Origin: an uncultured Prevotella sp. | Lineage (GTDB): Bacteria > Bacteroidota > Bacteroidia > Bacteroidales > Bacteroidaceae | DNA: 7,616 bases | Assembly (NCBI GenBank): GCA_900557255.1 | Contig: USSA01000141.1 | Coordinates: 1-7,616 of the forward strand | Reading direction: 5' to 3' | Shown here: piece after piece, positions 1 to 5,818 of the stretch | Numbering within the stretch: position 1 is the stretch's first letter | Layout: each line of letters starts with the position of its first letter | The notes under the pieces: generated by a model | The model's database searches: none | What the model was told of the DNA's origin: nothing | The model's input: only the letters and a program-made list of their open reading frames with translations | Translations under genes and position numbers: made by a program

Positions 1-1151
1 ACAAAACCTACGTGCTCACCAATAGTTACCAATCCATTCCACATCTTATGTTCAGAATTGACACGAAGGTTATACCTTTTATAATAAGAAACGTCAGAAC
101 CACCAATAAGACCGTCCTGTCCGGTATAACCACCAGAAATAGAATAAGTAGAAGTCTTACTACCACCGGTAAAAGCCAGACTATGGCTAGTGGTCAAGGC
201 ACCATTGTCTACAGCCTGGTCAATCCAGTCTGTATTATAAACATTACCATTTGCATCCCGGATAGCACTGAGAGAAGTCCAGTCGATAGGCGACATATTA
301 TTTGAATTCAGCAAAGCCTCATCCATAATCTGCATATACTGGTTGGAATTGAGCATTTCAAACTTGCGCCCCAGAGTCTGCCAACCTACATATCCATCGT
401 ATGTAATTTTGGAAGAACCTTCCTTACCGCTCTTGGTTGTAACAAGGACTACACCATTGGCAGCCTGTGCACCATAGATAGCAGCAGAAGCAGCATCCTT
501 CAATACGTCGATGCTCTCGATGTCGGCTGGGTTCAAGGTTGTGATATCACCACCCACACCATCAATCAAGTAAAGAGGCTGAGAGTTTCCTACGGTACCC
601 AAACCACGAATGGTAACACTCATGGCTGCACCTGGCTGACCAGAAGTAGAAACGATGTTAACACCAGGTGTCTGTCCCTGCATGGCAGAAAGAGGGTTGG
701 TGGTGTTAAGCTTGGCGATGTCGTCACCCTTCAACTGAACGGTAGCACCTGTCACCAGCTTTTTCTTCTGAACACCGTAACCTACTACGACAACTTCATC
801 AAGTGACTGCTTGTCTTCGTTTAAGGTTACGTTGATTGTCGAACCTGTGACTTTAATCTTTTGGGTGATAAAGCCCAGATACGAAACTTCGAGTGTTTGT
901 CCATTCTTTGCTTCAATGGTAAAGTTACCATCCAGGTCAGTAACGGCACCCGTCTTTGTACCCTGCACCATGACACTTGCACCAATCAATGGTTCATTGT
1001 CACTGCCAGAGATGACAGTACCCTTAACCGTCTGAGCATTGAGGACACCCGCTCCGATTCCTAACATTGCCTGGAACACCAACATGATGGCTACCAGAGC
1101 AACTTTGCAGAGCATGTGGCTCTGCGAGAATTTCTGAGATGTTTTTCTCAT
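1..1151 (-). CDS. SusC/RagA-family TonB-dependent outer-membrane receptor, N-terminal part
   Basis: The gene runs off the left edge; 383 codons are visible from the ATG at 1151. SusC-type proteins are TonB-dependent barrels that import oligosaccharides or peptides together with a SusD-type lipoprotein, whose gene would be expected beyond the edge. Visible in order: a signal peptide (about residues 1-39, ending VLNAQ); a carboxypeptidase-regulatory-like beta-sandwich (about 42-110, with PLIGASV and TDLDGNFTI); a TonB-box-like segment SLDEVVVVGYG (117-127); and the plug domain with IRGLG (181-185), PLYLIDGVGG (192-201) and the RagA signature, here DVLKDAASAAIYGAQAANG (215-233) followed by VVLVTTKSG. 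The usual YGSRAANG reads YGAQAANG. There is no STN domain between signal peptide and beta-sandwich, so direct anti-sigma signalling of the FecA type is unlikely. The start is supported by the signal peptide directly behind it. The substrate cannot be told from this part. The family call is firm. Confidence 0.95.
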   Translation of the reverse strand, partial: MRKTSQKFSQSHMLCKVALVAIMLVFQAMLGIGAGVLNAQTVKGTVISGSDNEPLIGASVMVQGTKTGAVTDLDGNFTIEAKNGQTLEVSYLGFITQKIKVTGSTINVTLNEDKQSLDEVVVVGYGVQKKKLVTGATVQLKGDDIAKLNTTNPLSAMQGQTPGVNIVSTSGQPGAAMSVTIRGLGTVGNSQPLYLIDGVGGDITTLNPADIESIDVLKDAASAAIYGAQAANGVVLVTTKSGKEGSSKITYDGYVGWQTLGRKFEMLNSNQYMQIMDEALLNSNNMSPIDWTSLSAIRDANGNVYNTDWIDQAVDNGALTTSHSLAFTGGSKTSTYSISGGYTGQDGLIGGSDVSYYKRYNLRVNSEHKMWNGLVTIGEHVGF

Positions 1152-1202
1152 AATTACTTTAGGTTTAAATTAATAATTGTTGCTTCTAGGTGTAATATAG
1201 GG

Positions 1203-1217
1203 CCTATGTAACATAGG
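1203..1217 (-). repeat. Perfect inverted repeat in the SusC-type leader (possible RNA hairpin)
   Basis: CCTATGT-A-ACATAGG is a perfect inverted repeat with 7-bp arms, or a 6-bp stem with a 3-nt loop in RNA. It lies about 50 nt upstream of the receptor start codon, inside the predicted leader. Nearby short complementary arms (CCTC 1251-1254, GAGG 1261-1264, CCTC 1269-1272 on the plus strand) could form alternative small stems. A role in leader folding or protein binding is possible; no known riboswitch class was recognised. Confidence 0.5.
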
Positions 1218-1305
1218 TCGAATATTGCCTTTATATAAATAAGGTATAAGCCTCGGTTATGAGGATTGCCTCGATTTATCGTTGTTTACATTTACTTTTC
1301 GGGGG

Positions 1306-1313
1306 CAAAGATA
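1306..1313 (-). promoter_or_regulatory. -7 promoter box of the SusC-type receptor gene
   Basis: Read on the minus strand, 1313 to 1306 is TATCTTTG, a full match to the Bacteroidetes -7 consensus TAnnTTTG. It would start transcription near 1300 and give a leader of about 150 nt before the ATG at 1151. No TTTG lies at the expected 19-21 bp upstream, where the sequence is C-rich; the nearest is ATTG at 1332-1329 with only 15 bp of spacing. A missing -33 box would fit a promoter that needs an activator, but this is inference. Confidence 0.6.
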
Positions 1314-1362
1314 GATAAAAAACAGACACAATGGGGTATGTTTTGGTTAATCAATTACGTAT

Positions 1363-1426
1363 AAAATGTTGCGCAACCTACATTTTTTAACGAAAAAGCA
1401 CCAAAATGTAGCATAAAATACATTTC
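1363..1426. repeat. Two 24-bp dyads AAAATGT-N10-ACATTT(T/C), 40 bp apart
   Basis: Copy one occupies 1363-1386 (AAAATGT, 10 bp, ACATTTT) and copy two 1403-1426 (AAAATGT, 10 bp, ACATTTC). The copies start exactly 40 bp apart, close to four helical turns. Copy one also overlaps a separate perfect palindrome, GTTGCGCAAC (1368-1377). The pair sits about 60-125 bp upstream of the inferred transcription start of the receptor gene, where activator sites commonly lie. Copy two lies inside the proposed terminator of the kinase gene, so part of the symmetry may come from the hairpin. An operator role is inference. Confidence 0.5.
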
Positions 1427-1431
1427 GGTGC
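1391..1431 (-). terminator. Rho-independent terminator of the sugar kinase gene
   Basis: Just after the kinase stop codon, reading the minus strand from 1431, GCACCGAAATGTA pairs over all 13 positions (one G-U wobble) with TACATTTTGGTGC, across an 8-nt loop (1418-1411). A run of five T follows at 1397-1393. This is the layout of an intrinsic terminator, although the stem is fairly A/T-rich. It would separate the kinase transcript from the receptor gene downstream on the same strand. Confidence 0.7.
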
Positions 1432-1440
1432 AAAAATTGC

Positions 1441-2391
1441 TTAATTAATATGATATTTTATCAACCCCGGCATCGGAGCTTTCAATATCTGGGAAATCTT
1501 GAGATGAAACTCATCCTCCATCACATTTCTCAAAGGAGACTCAAAGTAATGAGCTATGCTTCCAACAAAACCAAGCATAGGGATTTCTTCTTCCAAGGAT
1601 GAATGCCATGCCTTCATGCCTGGCTCCAACTGGCTTATATCCTCGGTGCTCGCCTTGACATATTTAATATAAGGTGTGAGATTCTTTGCGTAGAACTGAT
1701 TGAAACTCTCCAATATCATACGATAGAGAGCCATCGCTTCATTCAGTTCGTCGGTCCCGTTCTCATGTTTCTCACCTTCTGCTATCTGTTCTGAGATAAA
1801 AGGACAGATGGAAGCCAGGAAGCGATTGGCAAGCGGCTGTCTGTACACCTTATTAATAATAGCAGGATAATCCAATCCCGACCAGGCAAGATATTTATTC
1901 TTTAGTGATACAGGCAAAGTGCCCTTGAAGATACCATTGAGGAAAAGTTTGCCGATTACTGCCCCACTACCCTCATCGCCCAGGATATATCCCAACGGAG
2001 GCGTGTTCATCACAATCTTCTCTCCATCGTAAAGACAACAGTTGGCACCGGTACCCAAAATACAGGCGATACCCGGTTTCTTGCCAAACAGGGCACGGGC
2101 TGCTCCCAGCATATCACCTTCTGCCTCAACCTTGGCTTCGGGGAAAGACTGCTGCAAGAGTGATTTCATGCGAGACTTCATCGCCTCGGTTACTCCACTG
2201 CCATAAAAGAAAACCTCCTGAGGCTGCTCTGACAGAACAAGTTCCTTACACAATACATCCAAAATCTCGGCATCACTCTGATGAATCGGACTGATGCCCT
2301 GCGTCTTACAGGTAACCATCACGTTACCCTGTTCATCAACCAGAGCCCAATCGGTCTTGGTACTGCCACTATCTGCTATGAGTATCTTCAT
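1441..2391 (-). CDS. BadF/BadG/BcrA/BcrD-family sugar kinase, N-acetylglucosamine kinase-like
   Basis: A 316-residue protein of the ASKHA (actin/hexokinase/Hsp70) fold. The Bacteroidetes members resemble eukaryotic N-acetylglucosamine kinase, which phosphorylates GlcNAc with ATP in the cytoplasm. Visible motifs: phosphate-1 loop DSGSTKTDW (7-15); EGDMLGAARAL (91-101) with D93 at the likely catalytic-base position; phosphate-2 ILGTGANC (111-118); GYILGDEGSGA (134-144); and adenosine-motif-like GFVGSIA (274-280). There is no signal peptide or membrane segment. From memory, related Bacteroidetes proteins have about 283 residues; the extra length appears to lie around 204-216 and 244-272, both hydrophilic. 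The ATG at 2391 opens directly into the phosphate-1 strand and has a matching promoter upstream. The gene stands alone, divergent from the channel gene. GlcNAc as substrate is a family-based guess; other amino sugars or anhydro-sugars are possible. The kinase fold is certain. Confidence 0.88.
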   Translation of the reverse strand: MKILIADSGSTKTDWALVDEQGNVMVTCKTQGISPIHQSDAEILDVLCKELVLSEQPQEVFFYGSGVTEAMKSRMKSLLQQSFPEAKVEAEGDMLGAARALFGKKPGIACILGTGANCCLYDGEKIVMNTPPLGYILGDEGSGAVIGKLFLNGIFKGTLPVSLKNKYLAWSGLDYPAIINKVYRQPLANRFLASICPFISEQIAEGEKHENGTDELNEAMALYRMILESFNQFYAKNLTPYIKYVKASTEDISQLEPGMKAWHSSLEEEIPMLGFVGSIAHYFESPLRNVMEDEFHLKISQILKAPMPGLIKYHIN

Positions 2392-2428
2392 ATTCTTATC
2401 TGATTAATTAACGTATCCTTTGACGTTG

Positions 2429-2460
2429 CAAATGTAATCAATTTATATGAAAAATGCAAA
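2429..2460 (-). promoter_or_regulatory. Promoter of the sugar kinase gene
   Basis: On the minus strand, TTTG (2460-2457), 20 bp of spacing, then TACATTTG (2436-2429) match the Bacteroidetes TTTG / TAnnTTTG promoter pattern. Transcription would begin around 2423, leaving a leader of about 30 nt before the ATG at 2391. The boxes lie back to back with the channel promoter (2519-2549), with about 58 bp between the two -33 elements. Confidence 0.75.
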
Positions 2461-2518
2461 AGATAACCCTAAAAATCGAACGTAAAGGTGCTAATATATC
2501 AAAAAAGGCGGTTTTCTC

Positions 2519-2549
2519 TTTGCTTTTTCACGAATTATTAATAACTTTG
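2519..2549 (+). promoter_or_regulatory. Promoter of the MscS-type channel gene
   Basis: TTTG (2519-2522), 19 bp, then TAACTTTG (2542-2549) is an exact match to the Bacteroidetes consensus with ideal spacing. The transcript would begin near 2553-2557, giving a leader of only about 11-15 nt before the ATG at 2568. This placement decides the start codon: an in-frame ATG at 2454 lies upstream of the promoter and cannot be on this transcript. The promoter may also serve kdsA, kdsD and the PLD gene by read-through. Confidence 0.8.
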
Positions 2550-2567
2550 CAGTCAAATTTACTAAAT

Positions 2568-4931
2568 ATGAAGAAGAAGAGACTATACATCATAATTCTG
2601 CTGATGGTGGCATTCGTACTGCCAAGCAACGCAGTGCTCAAGGAAGCCAACCTGGACACAACGCTCTATATGCTGCGTACAGAATTGACCAACTATCACA
2701 TAGACTTGGAGAAACAGAACCAAGCTGCCAAGGCTCAACAGTTGGCTGTGATTCAGGAGCTCATCAGTATTGTGAAACAGGCTGATCAGAACTCCATCAT
2801 GCTCTATTCGCAGCGCAATGGGTATATTTTCGACATGACGTATGCCTGTCATGAGGCTACAGAGCAGTTTAAGAAGTTTAAGTCGAAGGCTGTTCCTTTC
2901 CGCCAGATGATCAAGAAGAACAATGTTGAGGTGGCGCGTTTCGATTCGCTCATCAACTATCTCTACGGCATGAACACCATGTTTCTCAGCGAAGAAGCAC
3001 AGGTGAACCGAAACGTAGACCTGACTCTGGCTGTCAATATCCGCCGCCAGCTGGTAGAGAAACAGAAACAGTTGCAAGCCTATGTGCAGGCTTACGACCG
3101 AACCGACCGTAAGTTACAGGCACTCAACGACTATGCCAACCGCAGATACGAAGATATCCAGAACAGCATCTTCAATAATGGAGGCGACAACTATCTGCGC
3201 ATACTCCGTAACTTCAGCATGAACTATAAGGAGGCAAAGACGTCTGTAACCGAGAAATACAAGCCCGTACCGGGCATGATGTCGCAATGGGATGTTCGTA
3301 TCATCTTCATCCTCTTTGGTATCATCATCTTCTGGGGGCTCATCTCTATCTTCCTCAATCTCTTTACCATCCGCATCGTGATTACCCAACTCATGAAGCA
3401 TGGTATGTTCGAGAACAGAAAGGAAAGTTTTATGGCAAAACGACCATGCCTTATCATGGCGATGACGGTAGTAACCTTCGCATTCATCCTGGGTATCGTA
3501 AGAATGGCGGTTACCCAGAACTTCGTGATTATGGCAAGCCAGCTGCTGGTAGAATATTCCTGGCTGGTTGGCGTTATTCTGGTATCTATCCTGCTACGTG
3601 TAGACAACGATAAGATCAAGAATACCTTCCGTATCTATTCGCCATTGATGCTGGTAGGTTTCATCGTTATCGTGTTCCGTATCATCCTGATACCAAACGA
3701 CCTGGTAAACCTTATCTTTCCACCAGTTCTTCTGCTCTGCGCTCTCTGGCAATGGAATGTAATAAGCAGAAAGCACAACCAGGTATTGCGCACCGATAAG
3801 ACATACGCATTCATATCGCTTGCCGTATTCGGAGTAAGTACCATTTTTGCCTGGACAGGTTTCACACTGCTTGCCGTCCAGCTTATCATCTGGTGGACCA
3901 TGCAGCTTACCTGCGTGCTTACCATTACCTGCTGCGAGGGATGGCTCAGCGTATATGCCAAACGTAAAAAACTGGCAGACAAGGCGATTACCGACAAATG
4001 GCTGTATCGCTTCATCTACAAGGTATTGCTCCCTATTTCGGGTGTACTCTCGTTCATCATCTCTATCTATTGGGCTGCAGATGTATTCAACATGAGTGAT
4101 ACGACTTGGGAGATATTCAACAAGGATTACATCAAGACCAGCAACTTCACAGCATCGCTTTTCAGCATTTCAGAGGTAGCTTGTCTGTACTTCCTGTTCA
4201 ACTACATCAACATTACTTCTGTAGATTTCATGCGTCATCACTTCGAGAAGGCAGATCCGAGGTCAGCTGCCTCAAAGATTGTGATGTTCAAAAACGTGAT
4301 GCAGGTGATTATCTGGGGTATCTGGCTGATGATAGCCCTGAATGTGTTCCAGGTAGGAAAATCATGGCTGCTTGCTATCTTTGCCGGCTTATCAACTGGT
4401 CTGGGTTTTGCATCAAAGGATATTCTCGAGAACATCTACTACGGCATCTCTCTGATGATGGGCCGTGTGAAGGTGGGTGATTATATCATCTGTGACGGCA
4501 CCCGTGGTAAAGTAAGCAGTATCAGTTATACCTCTACGATGCTGGAGGCTACCGACGGTTCGGTCATAGCCTTCCAGAACTCGCAGCTCTTCTCAAAGAA
4601 CTACAAGAACATGACCAAGAATCATGGTTATGAGCTAGATATTCTGGAGGTAGGTATTGCTTATGGCAGCAATGTGAAGGAAGTGAAACAGATTCTCATC
4701 GATGCCCTGATAAAACTGGATTGTATCTATCAGGACAAAGGGGTGAAGGTATTATTGAAAAGTTTCGATGACAGTTGCATCACCCTCAGAATTGTGGTAT
4801 GGGTGAACGTGCTTACCCAAGCCATTGACGATGCCACCATCATGGAGTGCATCTACGATACGCTCAACGATCACAACATCGAGATTCCGTTCCCACAGCG
4901 TGAAATTACAATTAAACAAGTTAATAATTAA
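2568..4931 (+). CDS. Large MscS-family mechanosensitive ion channel
   Basis: A 787-residue inner-membrane channel that should open under membrane tension to release solutes in osmotic downshock. In order: signal peptide (1-22, ending LPSNA); a mostly helical, Gln/Lys-rich, coiled-coil-like periplasmic region (about 25-240); about eleven hydrophobic segments (roughly 243-268, 293-315, 326-345, 357-376, 379-399, 412-432, 434-453, 482-503, 527-549, 575-594, 599-632). The last is the MscS pore helix, Gly/Ala-rich (IFAGLSTGLGFASKDILEN, 604-622) with the kink region NIYYGIS. The MscS beta domain follows (VKVGDYIICDGTRGKVSSI, 634-652, through about 681), then the alpha/beta domain, ending IPFPQREITI (773-782) as in MscS (FPYPQ). 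The usual PN(S/G) of the beta domain reads QNS here (670-672). Extra N-terminal helices and a periplasmic domain recall MscK/YbiO-type members rather than small MscS. The start at 2568 is chosen because the signal peptide and promoter fit it. Confidence 0.93.
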   Translation: MKKKRLYIIILLMVAFVLPSNAVLKEANLDTTLYMLRTELTNYHIDLEKQNQAAKAQQLAVIQELISIVKQADQNSIMLYSQRNGYIFDMTYACHEATEQFKKFKSKAVPFRQMIKKNNVEVARFDSLINYLYGMNTMFLSEEAQVNRNVDLTLAVNIRRQLVEKQKQLQAYVQAYDRTDRKLQALNDYANRRYEDIQNSIFNNGGDNYLRILRNFSMNYKEAKTSVTEKYKPVPGMMSQWDVRIIFILFGIIIFWGLISIFLNLFTIRIVITQLMKHGMFENRKESFMAKRPCLIMAMTVVTFAFILGIVRMAVTQNFVIMASQLLVEYSWLVGVILVSILLRVDNDKIKNTFRIYSPLMLVGFIVIVFRIILIPNDLVNLIFPPVLLLCALWQWNVISRKHNQVLRTDKTYAFISLAVFGVSTIFAWTGFTLLAVQLIIWWTMQLTCVLTITCCEGWLSVYAKRKKLADKAITDKWLYRFIYKVLLPISGVLSFIISIYWAADVFNMSDTTWEIFNKDYIKTSNFTASLFSISEVACLYFLFNYINITSVDFMRHHFEKADPRSAASKIVMFKNVMQVIIWGIWLMIALNVFQVGKSWLLAIFAGLSTGLGFASKDILENIYYGISLMMGRVKVGDYIICDGTRGKVSSISYTSTMLEATDGSVIAFQNSQLFSKNYKNMTKNHGYELDILEVGIAYGSNVKEVKQILIDALIKLDCIYQDKGVKVLLKSFDDSCITLRIVVWVNVLTQAIDDATIMECIYDTLNDHNIEIPFPQREITIKQVNN

Positions 4932-4940
4932 CAGTTTGTT

Positions 4941-4982
4941 GTTTACAGTTAATAGCAGGTTAGCCCCCTATTAACTGTAAAC
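4941..4982. repeat. Perfect 15-bp inverted repeat between the channel gene and kdsA
   Basis: GTTTACAGTTAATAG (4941-4955) is the exact reverse complement of 4968-4982, with a 12-bp loop that includes a C-run. It lies 9 bp after the channel stop and 25 bp before kdsA. Neither strand has a T-run after the stem, so it is not a standard intrinsic terminator. It could stabilise or process the transcript between the two genes, or be a dispersed intergenic repeat; the sequence alone does not decide. Confidence 0.65.
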
Positions 4983-4999
4983 TATAAACTATAAACTAT
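4979..4999. repeat. Three tandem AAACTAT heptamers before kdsA
   Basis: AAACTAT occurs three times head to tail (4979-4985, 4986-4992, 4993-4999), followed by seven A and then TATGG, where the kdsA ATG starts. The first copy overlaps the right arm of the inverted repeat. The array fills the kdsA translation-start region, which lacks a Shine-Dalgarno sequence but is A-rich, as favoured in Bacteroidetes. A change in copy number would shift spacing without touching the coding frame. Confidence 0.7.
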
Positions 5000-5007
5000 A
5001 AAAAAAT

Positions 5008-5757
5008 ATGGCAACATTCATAGCAGGTCCTTGCGTCATCGAGTCAATGGAACTATTGGAAACAGTAGCTCAGGAACTCGTCCGCATCAACGAAAAGTTA
5101 GGAACCCAAATCATATTCAAGGCTTCATTCGACAAAGCCAACCGTACCAGCATCCACTCTTTCCGTGGTCCAGGACTGGAGAAAGGACTCCAGATGCTGG
5201 GAGATATCAGGGAGAAGTACAACCTTCAGGTTACAACAGATATTCATGAGAGTTATCAGGCTTCAGCAGCAGGCGAAGTATGTGATATTCTCCAGATTCC
5301 AGCCTTCCTCTGCCGTCAGACCGACCTTCTGGTTTCTGCAGCCAAGACTGGTAAAATCGTCAACATCAAGAAGGCACAGTTCCTGAGCGGAAGAGATATG
5401 AAATATCCTGTAGAAAAAGCATTGGAGAGCGGTGCCAAGGAAGTTTGGCTCACAGAACGCGGAAACTGTTTCGGCTATAACAATCTCGTGGTAGATTTCA
5501 GAAACATCCCTGACATGAAGGAGATTGTGCCAAATGTCATCATGGATTGTACCCATAGCGTTCAGCGCCCGAGTGCAGGTGACGGCAAGACCGTTGGCGA
5601 CCGTAAATTCGTTCCAGCAATGGCAAAGGCGGCTAAAGCTTTCGGAGCTACCGGCTACTTCTTTGAAGTACATCCAGACCCAGACCAGGGCAAGAGCGAT
5701 GCAGCCAATATGCTGGAATTAAACAAGTTGGAATCACTTATAGAAGAACTTCTGTAA
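5008..5757 (+). CDS. kdsA: 3-deoxy-8-phosphooctulonate (Kdo-8-P) synthase, metal-dependent class
   Basis: This cytoplasmic TIM-barrel enzyme condenses phosphoenolpyruvate with D-arabinose 5-phosphate to Kdo 8-phosphate, the second step towards the Kdo of the LPS inner core. Diagnostic segments: AGPCVIES (6-13), the PEP-binding KASFDKANRTSIHSFRGPG (38-56), TTDIHE (76-81), IPAFLCRQTDLL (97-108), NIKKAQF (119-125), RGNCFGYNNLVVDFR (151-165), DCTHSVQ (180-186) and EVHPDPDQGKSDA (220-232). Cys9, His183, Glu220 and Asp231 match the metal ligands of the Aquifex enzyme (Cys11, His185, Glu222, Asp233) with a constant offset of two; the metal-independent E. coli type has Asn at the Cys position. At 249 residues it is shorter than most (about 265-285), lacking an N-terminal extension and a C-terminal tail. 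It sits 76 bp after the channel gene and 61 bp before kdsD, which makes its substrate. No convincing promoter of its own was seen. Confidence 0.96.
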   Translation: MATFIAGPCVIESMELLETVAQELVRINEKLGTQIIFKASFDKANRTSIHSFRGPGLEKGLQMLGDIREKYNLQVTTDIHESYQASAAGEVCDILQIPAFLCRQTDLLVSAAKTGKIVNIKKAQFLSGRDMKYPVEKALESGAKEVWLTERGNCFGYNNLVVDFRNIPDMKEIVPNVIMDCTHSVQRPSAGDGKTVGDRKFVPAMAKAAKAFGATGYFFEVHPDPDQGKSDAANMLELNKLESLIEELL

Positions 5758-5778
5758 GTGAAGAACGAAGAAACAACG

Positions 5779-5791
5779 TTCGGCGTCCGAA
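5779..5791. repeat. Small hairpin between kdsA and kdsD
   Basis: TTCGG-CGT-CCGAA is a perfect 5-bp stem with a 3-nt loop in the 61-bp gap. A second, competing pairing exists between GAACG (5763-5767) and CGTTC (5777-5781). No T-run follows, so read-through from kdsA into kdsD is expected. It may be only chance. Confidence 0.35.
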
Positions 5792-5818
5792 GGGAAAGCC
5801 AATTCAAATGATTTAGAA

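Noticed and set aside
12..305. 97-codon plus-strand reading frame at the left edge
   Set aside because: The minus strand here encodes a continuous SusC-type plug/barrel sequence; the plus-strand frame has low-complexity, non-family sequence.
1..1151. STN (anti-sigma-interacting) domain on the SusC-type receptor
   Set aside because: The signal peptide is followed directly by the carboxypeptidase-regulatory-like domain; there is no room for an STN domain.
2454..2567. 38-residue N-terminal extension of the channel protein from the ATG at 2454
   Set aside because: It spans the channel promoter, overlaps the -33 region of the kinase promoter, and places non-secretory sequence before a clear signal peptide.
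2583..3077. 164-codon minus-strand reading frame over the channel gene
   Set aside because: It is antisense to the well-supported periplasmic region of the channel, with no promoter or recognisable domain.
4941..4982. Intrinsic terminator between the channel gene and kdsA
   Set aside because: The stem is perfect but A/T-rich, and no T-run follows it on either strand.
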